Assembly (NCBI GenBank): GCA_951828385.1
Contig: OX639973.1
Coordinates: 1,426,001-1,490,000, forward strand
Origin: an uncultured Poribacteria bacterium
GTDB lineage: Bacteria > Poribacteria > WGA-4E > WGA-3G
Direction: 5' to 3'
DNA length: 64,000 bases
Below, piece after piece: positions 35,480 through 44,946 of the stretch. Within the stretch, counting starts at the first letter, position 1. The number at the start of each line of letters is the position of its first letter. The notes beneath the pieces were generated by a model. That model was not told the origin of the DNA and did no database searches. It saw nothing but the letters and a program-made list of their open reading frames with translations. Both the position numbers and the translations under genes were made by a program.

Positions 35480-35920
35480 CCGCTACAAAACCGAATCCTT
35501 TAGGTTTCGGATGTAGTAGCGGTCCCTTGAGTTGTGTCAAAAAACACTTGACAATTACCTAAAAAATTGGTATAATCATAGTGTATTCGGCATTGGTTGT
35601 GAGTTGATGCACTGGTATATTGCTTGATATTGAGACAACTACGTAAAAGCCTATACACCTCAGAAATATCTAAAATATGCTTGACATGTGTTCGGGAAAT
35701 CCAAGTCATGTTGTATCCCACGAGAATGTAAGAGGTTAATAGCCTTTCAGACACATCAAAATGCTCATAAGGCACTTCGGTGCGGGGTCGGGATAGCGTC
35801 CCTTGTGCTTAGGCATCGTAAGTCTTTCGTTTTTGACATTCTCAAAACAAAAGCAATGTCGTTTGAAGCCACAAATGCTTTCGCATAAAGTTTGCGGAAG
35901 CCCAATCCTTTAGGTTTGGG
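35480..35920 (+). mobile_element. Decayed IS200/IS605-like remnant bounded by ...AATCCTTTAGGTTT... hairpins
   Basis: A hairpin at 35480-35522 (CCGCTAC...GTAGCGG around CCGAA-TCCTTTAGG-TTTCGG) and one at 35901-35920 (CCCAATCC-TT-TAGGTTTGGG) resemble the subterminal hairpins of IS605-type elements. Before the second hairpin a forward frame ends in KAMSFEATNAFA-stop, like a degraded TnpB tail, but the reading frames are short and no intact TnpA or TnpB remains. The whole 35287-36003 gap has no supported gene. Confidence 0.5.
35548..35576 (+). promoter_or_regulatory. Perfect consensus promoter in a non-coding remnant
   Basis: TTGACA (35548-35553), 17-bp spacer, TATAAT (35571-35576). Both boxes are ideal, yet no ORF of substance follows before the aldo/keto reductase gene 430 bp downstream. 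It may drive a small RNA or be left over from the mobile element. Confidence 0.8.
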
Positions 35921-36003
35921 TCTATCACGTTACACTTAATTCAGAATTAACCGAATGTAGAATTTATCTTGAAAGTGTATCTTAGGAAATAAGGAGACAT
36001 CTG

Positions 36004-36777
36004 ATGGAAATTGTAGCACTTGGAAAAACAGGTTTAAATGTTTCACGGCTTGCGATTGGCACGGGGTCGAATGGTTGGAATGGGCGTTCAAATCAGACGG
36101 ATTTGGGGTTTGACACATTCCGAGACCTGCTGCTGTTTTCATACCAAAAGGGCGTAACGTTTTGGGATTCCGCCGATCAGTACGGGAGCCATCCACATGT
36201 CAAATCGGCACTCGAAGAATTACCGAGAGAGAGTGTTACCATCACCACAAAGACAACATCCCGCACACGGGAGACGGTCGAAGCAGACGTGAAGCGGTTT
36301 CTCAAAGAAATCGGCTCTGATTATGTAGATATTGTCCTGCTCCACTGCCTCACACAGGTAGACTGGCCACAACGCTACCCTGATGCAATGGAAGCACTTG
36401 TCCGTTGCAAAGAGCAGGGATTGATCCGTGCACACGGTGTCTCGTGCCACGACTACGGGGCATTCCAAACATCCGCAATGACGGAATGGGTTGACGTTGT
36501 CCTGGCTCGGATTAACCACGCTGGGGTTAGCATGGACGCATCGCCCGCGGACGTGATCCGCACGATGGAACAAATGGCATTTGCAGGCAAGGGTATTTAC
36601 GGTATGAAAGTCTTAGGCATGGGTAAATTGGCGAAAGATGCGGAGGACCAACGCGAAGCCATCGAATTCGTGATGAGTCTACCGTGTGTTCACGCTATGA
36701 CCATCGGTATGACTTCTGAGAGCGAAGTGGAAGCGAACGTCACTGTTGTCAACGAATTGTCAGAGAAAGCCTTATAG
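36004..36777 (+). CDS. Aldo/keto reductase
   Basis: 257 residues, shorter than the usual ~300. Catalytic residues can be placed: DSADQYG (Asp and Tyr), TTKTT (Lys) and LLHCL (His). The NADPH-binding C-terminus is GMTSESEVEANV. Start follows AAGGAGACATCTG. Substrate unknown. No operon partner: a palindrome-filled 258-bp gap separates it from gatB. Confidence 0.85.
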   Translation: MEIVALGKTGLNVSRLAIGTGSNGWNGRSNQTDLGFDTFRDLLLFSYQKGVTFWDSADQYGSHPHVKSALEELPRESVTITTKTTSRTRETVEADVKRFLKEIGSDYVDIVLLHCLTQVDWPQRYPDAMEALVRCKEQGLIRAHGVSCHDYGAFQTSAMTEWVDVVLARINHAGVSMDASPADVIRTMEQMAFAGKGIYGMKVLGMGKLAKDAEDQREAIEFVMSLPCVHAMTIGMTSESEVEANVTVVNELSEKAL

Positions 36778-36840
36778 AAGTTTCTTATTCTAAGGCAGCA
36801 CTGGCACCCGCTCCTCCACTCCATAAATAGTTTGGTAATT

Positions 36841-36894
36841 CGTGTCCTTAGATCCCGTAGGCGCGGTTTGCAACCGCGCCGGATCTTAGACACG
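36841..36894. repeat. Interspersed palindrome with GTAGGCGCGGTT core
   Basis: The inner stem GGCGCGGTT-TGC-AACCGCGCC (36860-36880) is enclosed by a second pair of arms, CGTGTC...TTAGATCC and GGATCTTA...GACACG. Same family as 3617-3645 and 53202-53264. Confidence 0.75.
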
Positions 36895-36989
36895 AACCTT
36901 GAATATTCCAAAATGCTTCGTGAGTCCCATAGGATTTAAAGGAAGCAGACTATTACCCTCAAAAACTTATAGACCGTATCGGAAAACGA

Positions 36990-37011
36990 CGATTGCCCAA
37001 CGGGGCAATCG
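36990..37011 (+). repeat. Hairpin upstream of gatB (CGATTGCCC/GGGCAATCG)
   Basis: A 9-bp perfect stem with a 4-nt loop, 25 bp before the gatB start. It has no T-run. It could affect gatB translation or be a small interspersed repeat. Confidence 0.6.
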
Positions 37012-37035
37012 TAGCGATGGACCCTATTTAAAAAA

Positions 37036-38481
37036 ATGGAAAAATATGAAATTGTTATCGGTTTGGAAATCCACGCCGAGTTATGCACAGAAAGTAAACT
37101 CTTCTGTAATTGCGCCTATACCTTCGGTGCATCGGCGAACGACTGCACCTGTCCAATCTGTTTAGGGATGCCGGGGACATTACCTGTCATCAATAGACGC
37201 GCCGTCGAATTTGCGGTTCGCGCCGGGCTGGCGATGGCGTGTGACATCACCCCTTCAAGTAAATTTGACCGGAAGAACTATTTCTATCCAGACCTACCGA
37301 AAAACTACCAAATTTCGCAATATGACATTCCGTTGTGTCAAAACGGACAGGTAACCTTTGAATTTGATGGAGAAATTCGGACTATCGCACTCCGTAGAAT
37401 CCATCTTGAAGAGGATGCAGGAAAATCTATTCACGCCGAAGTTACAGGCGATCCGACCCGTAGTTTCATGGACTTCAATCGTGCCGGTGTACCGCTCCTC
37501 GAAATTGTCAGCGAACCTGAACTGCACTCTCCCGAAGAAGCAATCGCCTATTGCCGCGCTGTTAAAGAAATCTTAGAATACATTGAAGTTAGCGACTGTA
37601 ACATGGAAGAGGGGAGCCTGCGATGCGAACCGAACCTCTCCCTACGTCCCAAAGGCAGTAAAGAGTTAGGTACGCGCACAGAGATTAAGAACAAAAACTC
37701 GTTCCAAGAACTGATGGATGCAATGGAATACGAGGTGAAACGGCAAGCACGGATTTTAGATGCCGGTGAAGAGGTCGTCCAAGAAACGCTCTTGTTTGAT
37801 CCAAGCACAGGTAAAACCGTAGCAATGCGCGGCAAGGAAGAAGCAGACGATTACCGCTACTTCCCCGAACCCGATCTCGTTCACGTCCAGATAAGTGATG
37901 AATGGGTTCAGGAGGCCCAACCGACGCTCCCGGAACTCCCCGCCGCGCGGCGCAAACGTTTCATTGCGGATTACGGCATCTCCGCCGAAAACGCCGAATT
38001 CCTGACAACCACCCGACCGCTCGCCGAATTCTTTGACGAAGCTGCACAACTCAGCGGCGAACCCGCTACCTGCGCAAACTGGATCATGGGTGACTTAACC
38101 CGACTCCTCAACACAGCAGAAATTGAGATTCAAGACTCGAAGGTCACACCCGCACATCTCAGTGAACTTATCCAGTTGATTGACAATGCGACCATCAGCG
38201 GTAAAATCGCTAAATCTGTGCTTGACGATGCCTTTGAGACAGGCAAAATGCCGAAAGAGATTGTCGCTGAAAAGGGTTTAGCACAGATTACGGATACCTC
38301 AGAGATAGAAGCCATTGTGTTACAGGTCGTAGAGGAGAACCCCGGTCCCGCCCAAGATTACCGCGACGGCACGAAGAAAGCGATTGGATTCCTCGTAGGA
38401 CAAGTAATGCGCGCCACTCGCGGAAAAGCAAACCCACAACTGGTAAACCAGATATTGGCGCGGGTGTTATCCGCTGAGTAA
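37036..38481 (+). CDS. gatB: Aspartyl/glutamyl-tRNA(Asn/Gln) amidotransferase subunit B
   Basis: MEKYEIVIGLEIHAELCTESKLFCNC is the GatB start, with the paired Cys zinc residues (CNCAYTFG..ANDCTCPICLGMPGTLPVIN). Then KNYFYPDLPKNYQISQ, HLEEDAGKS, MDFNRAGVPLLEIVSEPE, and the helical/YqeY tail. GatB makes Gln-tRNA or Asn-tRNA by amidating the mischarged tRNA with GatA and GatC, neither nearby. Complete at 481 residues. Confidence 0.96.
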   Translation: MEKYEIVIGLEIHAELCTESKLFCNCAYTFGASANDCTCPICLGMPGTLPVINRRAVEFAVRAGLAMACDITPSSKFDRKNYFYPDLPKNYQISQYDIPLCQNGQVTFEFDGEIRTIALRRIHLEEDAGKSIHAEVTGDPTRSFMDFNRAGVPLLEIVSEPELHSPEEAIAYCRAVKEILEYIEVSDCNMEEGSLRCEPNLSLRPKGSKELGTRTEIKNKNSFQELMDAMEYEVKRQARILDAGEEVVQETLLFDPSTGKTVAMRGKEEADDYRYFPEPDLVHVQISDEWVQEAQPTLPELPAARRKRFIADYGISAENAEFLTTTRPLAEFFDEAAQLSGEPATCANWIMGDLTRLLNTAEIEIQDSKVTPAHLSELIQLIDNATISGKIAKSVLDDAFETGKMPKEIVAEKGLAQITDTSEIEAIVLQVVEENPGPAQDYRDGTKKAIGFLVGQVMRATRGKANPQLVNQILARVLSAE

Positions 38482-38578
38482 CGTCCTGTTTCAAGATATT
38501 TGGGTGAGATCTCCATGCTTTCTTTATATCGGGTTTCAGGGTTAATCGCACTGGGGAAATTCAAATTATAACCAAGCC

Positions 38579-39670
38579 ATGACCACAGGACAGATTACCC
38601 TCACATCCGTAACAAAGCAGTTCGGCGATACCATCGCGGTTAACGATGTGTCACTCCAAATAGAGGGCGGGGAATTTTTCTCGCTACTCGGACCGAGCGG
38701 ATGCGGAAAAACGACAACACTACGCATTATCGGTGGGTTTGTATATCCTACTGCTGGGGAAGTCTACATCAACGGCGAATTGATGGCAGAAACACCCCCC
38801 TATCGCCGTCCCGTCAACACCGTTTTCCAAAATTACGCCTTGTTCCCGCATAAAACCGTCGCACAGAACATCGCATTCGGGCTACAGATGAAAAAGGCAT
38901 CGAAGGCAGAAACCTCAGATGCCGTTGAACGTTCTTTAGATTTGATTCAGTTGCAAGGATACGGCGACAGGAAACCGAGTGAACTCTCCGGTGGTGAGAG
39001 GCAGCGCGTAGCACTCGCGCGTGCTTTAATTAACGAACCGACGATCCTGCTGTTAGACGAACCGCTCTCTGCCCTTGACCTGAAACTCCGAAAACAGATG
39101 CAATTGGAACTCAAAGCGTTGCAACGCAAAGTCGGTATCACGTTTGTCTATGTTACGCACGATCAAGGCGAGGCGTTGGCACTGTCGGATCGGATTGCGG
39201 TGATGAACGACGGAAAAATCCTTCAAGTAGGAACGCCGTCCGAAATTTATGATTCGCCGCAGAGTCGTTTCGTCGCAGACTTTATCGGCACCTCCAACTT
39301 CCTTGAAGGAACACTCATCAGCGAGAATGAGATTACGCTGACAACGGCCCCCCCGCTTAAGATTATCTGCACATCAAACAACGATATGCCACCGCACACA
39401 TCTGTTACTGTCGCGATTCGTCCAGAACGTTTTGACTTGCGGACGACTCTCGCTTCTGATACTCCTAATTTCTTACGCGGCGTGATCCAAGACGAGAGTT
39501 ACCTCGGCACGACGCTGCAATACACCGTGCAGACAGACTACCCAACCCCACTCATTGCACACCAACAGAACACAGGCGCAAGAGACACACACCGCTTTCA
39601 ACGCGGCGATACCGTCTATCTACAATGGACTCCTGAGAACGCGATTGTCCTAAAAACAGACGAAGACTAA
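38579..39670 (+). CDS. ABC transporter ATPase, PotA/spermidine-putrescine type
   Basis: 363 residues. Walker A GPSGCGKTTTLRIIGG, signature LSGGERQRVALARAL, Walker B ILLLDEPLSALDLKLR, H-loop VTHDQGEA. A TOBE domain lies at the C-terminus (VAIRPERFDL...LGTTLQYTV). Such ATPases power importers for polyamines, Fe or similar solutes. The permease and binding-protein genes expected beside it are absent here, as the next gene is convergent and overlaps by 3 nt, so it is an orphan in this window. Confidence 0.87.
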   Translation: MTTGQITLTSVTKQFGDTIAVNDVSLQIEGGEFFSLLGPSGCGKTTTLRIIGGFVYPTAGEVYINGELMAETPPYRRPVNTVFQNYALFPHKTVAQNIAFGLQMKKASKAETSDAVERSLDLIQLQGYGDRKPSELSGGERQRVALARALINEPTILLLDEPLSALDLKLRKQMQLELKALQRKVGITFVYVTHDQGEALALSDRIAVMNDGKILQVGTPSEIYDSPQSRFVADFIGTSNFLEGTLISENEITLTTAPPLKIICTSNNDMPPHTSVTVAIRPERFDLRTTLASDTPNFLRGVIQDESYLGTTLQYTVQTDYPTPLIAHQQNTGARDTHRFQRGDTVYLQWTPENAIVLKTDED

Positions 39671-40665
39671 CTACCAGACAACGGCAGTCTAACTTTCCCG
39701 TTATCGCGCTGCTGCGAAGTTAAGAAGCCGATGATAATCTGGACGACTTTGTAACCCTCACTGCCAGGCGAAACCGGTTCCCCACCCTCTGCGACAATAC
39801 CGACTAACTCTCGTACCCCGGCAGGGATACCCGTCATATCCCATGACGGTGCCTCAATCGTTTCAACAACATCGTCTTGGTGGAGTGTAGCACCTTTGTC
39901 ACTGATAAGAATATAGCCGTTAGTGCCAACAATCTCTACACGGAACCCAGAGAGTGTCGTCTTCGGACCGCCAGCGTAGTAACCACGCACACCGTTCGCA
40001 AAGTGGATATACCCGTGCGCCGATGGCTCCGTTGCCGGCACATGTCCGCCATCGCCTTTATACGCGTTATAGTCCTCATAGCCGTCCTCTAATTCGGCAG
40101 TGACCCACTCTGGCTCCGAGTCAGCGAAATAGCAGATAGCATCGACGAGGTGTGTGCCGTTACGGAAAAGCATTGCGCGTCCGCCGCTCAACGTACCAAT
40201 GACATATTGAACATCCCCGATACGTCCACCACCGATGACGACATCATGCGTCTGCCGCCATAACGGTTGCCACCGACGCGTATGGTCGATCGACAGAATC
40301 GTACCGTTTCGCTCGGTTGCCTCTATCATTCTGTCTGCATCTTCAACACTCGTCGCCATCGGCTTTTCACAGAAGACACCTTTTACACCAGCGTTTGCCG
40401 CGTCAACGACAAGGTCGGCATGTCGGTGATCAGACGTTGCCACCGTCACGACATCCAAATTCTCAGCGGCGAGCATCTCCTGATGGTTGGTATACAAAGA
40501 GATGTTGCCCCAATTCTCCTGATATTTCTCTTTGAAAGCATCTAACGTGCTCTGAACAAAATCGCAGCCCGCGACTAACTCAACATTCGGCAGACCGACG
40601 ATCCCCGATGCATGTGTCGTACCGATACCGCTACAACCAATAACCCCAACGCGTAAATTTGCCAT
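39667..40665 (-). CDS. Gfo/Idh/MocA family oxidoreductase
   Basis: NAD(P)-binding Rossmann start (LRVGVIGCSGIGTTHASGI), then VFCEKPMATSVEDADRMIEA with the EKP motif, and a C-terminal alpha/beta domain. The family oxidises or reduces sugar-like substrates. Start placed at 40665 (MANLRVGV), 8 nt after GGAGG; the upstream GTG/ATG codons are too close to it. Substrate cannot be assigned. Convergent with the ABC ATPase. Confidence 0.87.
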   Translation of the reverse strand: MANLRVGVIGCSGIGTTHASGIVGLPNVELVAGCDFVQSTLDAFKEKYQENWGNISLYTNHQEMLAAENLDVVTVATSDHRHADLVVDAANAGVKGVFCEKPMATSVEDADRMIEATERNGTILSIDHTRRWQPLWRQTHDVVIGGGRIGDVQYVIGTLSGGRAMLFRNGTHLVDAICYFADSEPEWVTAELEDGYEDYNAYKGDGGHVPATEPSAHGYIHFANGVRGYYAGGPKTTLSGFRVEIVGTNGYILISDKGATLHQDDVVETIEAPSWDMTGIPAGVRELVGIVAEGGEPVSPGSEGYKVVQIIIGFLTSQQRDNGKVRLPLSGS

Positions 40666-40868
40666 GTCCATATCCTCCACTATCCTGGAATTTCATGCCA
40701 ATGTGTTTAACTTCTTTCCTCTGCGAAAAGATTGTATCCTGCAGCGGATTAGATGTCAAGTTTTTATGAGGCGTAGGCAGGCAAATTCTAAAACGATTTG
40801 ATATAAACCGTAAATTATGGTAGAATATCAATGCAAGATTAACAAATTTCATTATGGAGGATATTATT

Positions 40869-41108
40869 ATGGTTAGAATAGTTGCTAATCCGGGAATTCT
40901 TGGCGGAAAACCGATTGTTGAAGGCACGCGTTTGAGTGTTGAACACATATTAGGACTGTTAGCGTGCGGCATGTCACATGCGGAGATTATCGCAGACTAC
41001 CCAGATTTGACTGAAGAAAGCATTCGGGCTGTGCTCGGCTACGCAGCACGTGCATTAAAGAACGATATCGTCATAGATATGCCTTTTCCGCGCGAGGAAG
41101 CATCTTGA
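40869..41108 (+). CDS. DUF433 protein, probable antitoxin
   Basis: 79 residues: VANPGILGGKPIVEGTRLSVEHILGLLACGMSHAEIIADYPDLTEESIRAVLGYA is the DUF433 winged-helix pattern. In many genomes it is paired with a DUF5615 PIN-like gene as here. Start chosen at ATG 40869 with GGAGG 8 nt upstream. Its stop overlaps the next gene region, so the pair is one transcript. Confidence 0.85.
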   Translation: MVRIVANPGILGGKPIVEGTRLSVEHILGLLACGMSHAEIIADYPDLTEESIRAVLGYAARALKNDIVIDMPFPREEAS

Positions 41109-41110
41109 CA

Positions 41111-41470
41111 ATGTTACCCCCACTTGTTGCAGATGCAAATATTGCTTTTTCGGTGGTTCGATTCCTGAGGTCTCAAGGTATTGATGTGCTATATACTCGC
41201 GAAGAAGGCTGGCAGCATTATGAAGACAAAGAGATTCTGTCGAACGCGCACGCGATGCATCGATTTGTTTTAACACACGATTCTGATTTTGGACATCTCG
41301 CTGTTTATCTGAAACAGCCAGTTACTGGGATCATTCATCTGCAACCAGGTGAGCGTCCTGCGTCTGAAGTCATTGATGACTTGCAAGAGCTGCTCAAAAT
41401 GGAAGTGGATTGGACCCCGCCATTAATTGCAGTCTACAGATACGGGCGTTTGCGGATCCGCAGACTTTAG
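41111..41470 (+). CDS. DUF5615 PIN-like protein, probable toxin
   Basis: 119 residues with PIN-like acidic residues: LPPLVADANIAFSVVRFLRSQGIDVLYTREE, then HRFVLTHDSDFGHLA. These proteins resemble VapC RNases in fold and are encoded after DUF433, forming a likely toxin-antitoxin pair. Toxicity is not proven. A TTG at 41105 could serve as start instead; the ATG at 41111 gives the usual N-terminus. Confidence 0.82.
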   Translation: MLPPLVADANIAFSVVRFLRSQGIDVLYTREEGWQHYEDKEILSNAHAMHRFVLTHDSDFGHLAVYLKQPVTGIIHLQPGERPASEVIDDLQELLKMEVDWTPPLIAVYRYGRLRIRRL

Positions 41471-41531
41471 CAAAAAGGTAAAAAATATCGTTTTAAAAAG
41501 TTTAGACATCAACGAATGAATGGATTAATGC

Positions 41532-41732
41532 ATGGCACTTACATGGCACGGTCGAGAAGTGAAAATCTATAATGAATCAATTAGTGAACTTCTTAAAAAG
41601 ATTCCTGAGTTTGGAATGTATCCTTTCAGCATAGAAGAAGGTATTGAGAACGAACCATTATGCAGTCCTTCCTGTGTTAAGTTTCAATTAGAAATGGAAA
41701 TATTGTCGGGCGAGGGAAAGCAAATCCTCTAA
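41532..41732 (+). CDS. Small hypothetical protein
   Basis: 66 residues (MALTWHGREVKIYNESISELLKK...). I do not recognise a family, and no clear ribosome site precedes it. It lies 62 bp after the toxin-like gene on the same strand. It may be a real small gene or chance frame. Confidence 0.35.
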   Translation: MALTWHGREVKIYNESISELLKKIPEFGMYPFSIEEGIENEPLCSPSCVKFQLEMEILSGEGKQIL

Positions 41733-41769
41733 GGGGTATCTATATGAGGGTGGCACATAATTTTTGTTT

Positions 41770-41790
41770 GTAGTAACGCAATTCATTGCG
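41770..41790. repeat. Uninterrupted palindrome (GTAGTAACGCAATTCATTGCG)
   Basis: ACGCAAT-TC-ATTGCGT: this is the intact form of the palindrome that at 161-216 carries a 32-nt insert exactly after AATTC. A further small palindrome (GGGCGAT-GA-ATCACCC) follows to ~41815. Confidence 0.75.
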
Positions 41791-41849
41791 TATTTGTGTT
41801 TTACAACGGGCGATGAATCACCCTACTACGAACCAACGCAAACACTTAT

Positions 41850-42812
41850 CTAAAACCCATCCGTATACCAAAAAATATGATGCGATCTGATACCTTGTGC
41901 CAAAGATTGGGGTTGGTTGTGTAACAGATTCGGGATTGAATCAAATGAATTGGAAAGCGCATCGGGTTGATTGATACGATACATCGTACTGCCGTGTTCG
42001 TCAATTACGGATGCATTGAAACCGTCTGCGATAGGTGCCGGATAGACAACTTCAAGCGATGCCGCGTCCATCTGGACAATAATATTGGAGAGCATATCTT
42101 CAAAAAGTTGTTTACCTCTCTCTCGCGCAAAGGACGTTTCGGAAGCAATGAACTCTTTAATGTTCAGCTGATCTTCACGCCGGACAACGGAAACATAGCC
42201 TTCAATAACTCCATCACGTTCAGCAACCCAAGCGTTCGGCGACTCGCTCCGCACCCATTCCGTCCAATAAGCCATCTCGTCTCTGACAAAAGTGCCGTTG
42301 AATTTACGTGCGTACCCGTCGTAGAGATCGGCAATCCGTTTGACTTCGGCTGCATCATCAAAATTCGCTGGACGCACATCCCACGCCACCTGTTTTTTCG
42401 CAGTGAGCGGTTGTCTTGCATAGTAGCGCGGCACCTTCTCCCACCCTTCAATCGAATAGATACGTTGGCTGCCTTGAAGTGAAGACATAACTATATCGCG
42501 GGACTCCATGAACCGAATTGAATCCTTGAGAAGTTGTGTCGCAAGTCCACGCCGTCGGTATTCCGGATGCGTGCTGACTTCACCGATACCACCGACGGGC
42601 ACCGGTTCGCCGTGCAAAAACATCTTACGGATAAAAACGCGCACCGTGCTGACAATTGTGCCGTTGTCAACCGCGATTCGGATACCTTCGGGGTCCCGCC
42701 ACGGATCGTTATGCCAATGATTAGAAAAATATCGGCGACCGCCTGAAAAGACGTGCGTGACATGGTCCAGCCACGTCTCTAACTCATCAGGATAAAGTGC
42801 GCGAAACTCCAT
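41850..42812 (-). CDS. GNAT family N-acetyltransferase, Eis-like two-domain type
   Basis: 320 residues. The acetyl-CoA-binding motif VGGIGEVSTHPEYRRRGLATQLLKDSI lies in the first third and a second degenerate GNAT region follows (VSVVRREDQLNIKEFIAS). The length and two-domain form resemble Eis-type enzymes. Substrate unknown. It stands alone, downstream of the NHL gene on the same strand. Confidence 0.82.
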   Translation of the reverse strand: MEFRALYPDELETWLDHVTHVFSGGRRYFSNHWHNDPWRDPEGIRIAVDNGTIVSTVRVFIRKMFLHGEPVPVGGIGEVSTHPEYRRRGLATQLLKDSIRFMESRDIVMSSLQGSQRIYSIEGWEKVPRYYARQPLTAKKQVAWDVRPANFDDAAEVKRIADLYDGYARKFNGTFVRDEMAYWTEWVRSESPNAWVAERDGVIEGYVSVVRREDQLNIKEFIASETSFARERGKQLFEDMLSNIIVQMDAASLEVVYPAPIADGFNASVIDEHGSTMYRINQPDALSNSFDSIPNLLHNQPQSLAQGIRSHHIFWYTDGF

Positions 42813-42866
42813 ATTTATAGATAAACCTCGCTTTTAGAAACGGCACACGGACTGTGCCTACTACTT

Positions 42867-44882
42867 TTAAAACTTTATAGTCAACTCACCAAGGAACTGG
42901 CGCGCCTGATTACGGCTCCCAAACACTTCATAGAGATCTCCGGAAACATCGTAAAATCGCCGAATAAAATTGCGGCTCGTTTCTGCAGGATTGAGATCCG
43001 CATAACGGAGCCATAGATTTGTCCGCGACCAGATATCCCAATTCAATTCGATAACTGTGGAACTTGCATCGCCTGTATCCCTTCTACGCTGTTTGTTGAG
43101 ATCCGGATAGAGCGCATCCTGTGTCAAATCGGATGTACCGTCAACCCGCCCAACAGATATATTTAATTCCTTATACCGATACGGGTTCGGATTGGTGATA
43201 AATTTCAGATTCGCGGCGAAAGCGTTCTCTAACGCCTGTGTCTCAAAATCGTAACTATCTTCTCTTTTCGCAGGCGTGATATAACGTTCATCCTCCTCGC
43301 CGTACGTTAATTCATCAAGGAACGTCAAATGCCACCGCTCAGAGAGACTATACGTCCATCCAAATAGGTTTTTGAATTCCAATTGGTTGAGTTTATCTTC
43401 GACATCCGTGAAAATATCGATATCCTCATAATCTTCCGTATAATTGTTATGGAGATTGGCAGCACGCAGGCTATAAAAACCGTTCATGTGAGAAGGTTTC
43501 ACAGTAAACCCTGTAACGGAATATTGTGCGATGGTGAAATCGCTATCATCCCGTAGATAGAGATAGCCTGCAGCGTCAAGATCCAAGAAAGTCTGATCGT
43601 GTTTCTCTTCACTGAGTTGGTCCGTCTCATAAACAATCCGTCCAAGATACCGTCCGTTGTTATCAAATTTTTGGATACGTGAAATGACATTATGAAAGAG
43701 CGTCAGTCGGATGTCTTTGCGTTTCAACTCTTCAGCGAGTTCTGCTTTATCTTCTTCATCGGTTTCATCGACATAGTAGCGACTGTATTCTGCCTCTTCC
43801 AACAAGCGGACGCGTCTATTCAGGGCAGCGGTATCGGCAGCCACTGCAGGACTCTGTGCAAACGGACCGTATTGAGACCGTGTCGCATTCGTAATCGTAT
43901 CGGCGAGTTCCGCTTGACCCGGTGTGCTCTCCGTCAACCGCGTCAAGGTCGGTGAAAGAACAACGACCTCTGGCAGCCCGCCGACTTTTCTCCGAAATTG
44001 ACTGGCATCTTTAACAAGGATTTCACCAGAAGGCAGCGCAACAAGTGCCATCGGTTTCATGAATTCGCCGTTGCCGCGTCCTTTTCGTCCGAAACTGCCG
44101 AGGGATTTGCCTGCCGCATCAAACCTCACAACTCGGTGATTACCCGTATCCGCGATCAAGATGTTCCCTCGCGCATCAATTGCGATGTCGGAAGCATCCA
44201 TGTCAAATTCACCCTCGCCTGCGCCGTATCTACCGAAAGCGATCAGTTTTTCTCCATCGGCACCAAGCTTATGGACACGTCCCCGTTCCGCGTCTAAAAC
44301 GTAGAGTTCATTTTCGGCATTGAGCGCGACGCGGAGCACTCTGTCATAGCCTTTCGGTTGAATGGCAAAAGCACTTTTCCCAGCTTCGTCAATGATGACG
44401 TTCCCTGGCAACACAACCTTCGGAAGGACATCCATTGGATCAACAAAATAAGTATCTAACAACTCACCCATTCCACTAAATTTGTGGACACACGGCGCGA
44501 ACATGTAAACTTTAGGATCAGCAGTTTCAGCGATATGTTGTACGGTTGCATCAGCAACGTAGATATTCCCCGTGCTATCCACAGCGAGATGCCCAGGTTT
44601 CCGTAGGATATTGTCTGGAGATTCGGGGACTTCAGGAAACTGAAACAGAAATTCTCCGGTCGCCGACAACTTCTGAATCAGTCGGTTCTCGGTATCGCTG
44701 ACGTAGATATGTTGTTTATCAAAGGCGAGGTGTATATCTTTGCTAAACCGTCCTTGGGTTGAACCTTTACCAGCGAATTCACGCTCTAATTGGATAAAAT
44801 CAACTGAAAGTGCGGAGGGCAACCCGATGCATAGCGAACAGAAGATCGATAGAAATGCTAAGATAACAGTACGTTTCTTCAT
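42867..44882 (-). CDS. Secreted NHL-repeat propeller protein with probable outer-membrane barrel C-terminus
   Basis: The signal peptide (MKKRTVILAFLSIFCSLCIGLPSALS) is followed by NHL blades such as NIYVADATVQH, ELYVLDAERGRVHKLGADGEKLIAFGRYGAGEGEFDMDASDIAIDARGNILIADTGNHRVVRFDAAGK. The last ~200 residues are rich in alternating aromatic strands (WTYSLSERWHLTFLDELTYG, IELNWDIWSRTNLWLRYADL) and end in ...RQFLGELTIKF, with a C-terminal Phe as in outer-membrane beta-barrels. This suggests a propeller joined to a small barrel. No function can be assigned. Confidence 0.8.
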   Translation of the reverse strand: MKKRTVILAFLSIFCSLCIGLPSALSVDFIQLEREFAGKGSTQGRFSKDIHLAFDKQHIYVSDTENRLIQKLSATGEFLFQFPEVPESPDNILRKPGHLAVDSTGNIYVADATVQHIAETADPKVYMFAPCVHKFSGMGELLDTYFVDPMDVLPKVVLPGNVIIDEAGKSAFAIQPKGYDRVLRVALNAENELYVLDAERGRVHKLGADGEKLIAFGRYGAGEGEFDMDASDIAIDARGNILIADTGNHRVVRFDAAGKSLGSFGRKGRGNGEFMKPMALVALPSGEILVKDASQFRRKVGGLPEVVVLSPTLTRLTESTPGQAELADTITNATRSQYGPFAQSPAVAADTAALNRRVRLLEEAEYSRYYVDETDEEDKAELAEELKRKDIRLTLFHNVISRIQKFDNNGRYLGRIVYETDQLSEEKHDQTFLDLDAAGYLYLRDDSDFTIAQYSVTGFTVKPSHMNGFYSLRAANLHNNYTEDYEDIDIFTDVEDKLNQLEFKNLFGWTYSLSERWHLTFLDELTYGEEDERYITPAKREDSYDFETQALENAFAANLKFITNPNPYRYKELNISVGRVDGTSDLTQDALYPDLNKQRRRDTGDASSTVIELNWDIWSRTNLWLRYADLNPAETSRNFIRRFYDVSGDLYEVFGSRNQARQFLGELTIKF

Positions 44883-44946
44883 AATTTTCTATAGTGGTTA
44901 CTTTACGATTGTAGACTTCCATGGATCCACGAATAGACCGGTATTG

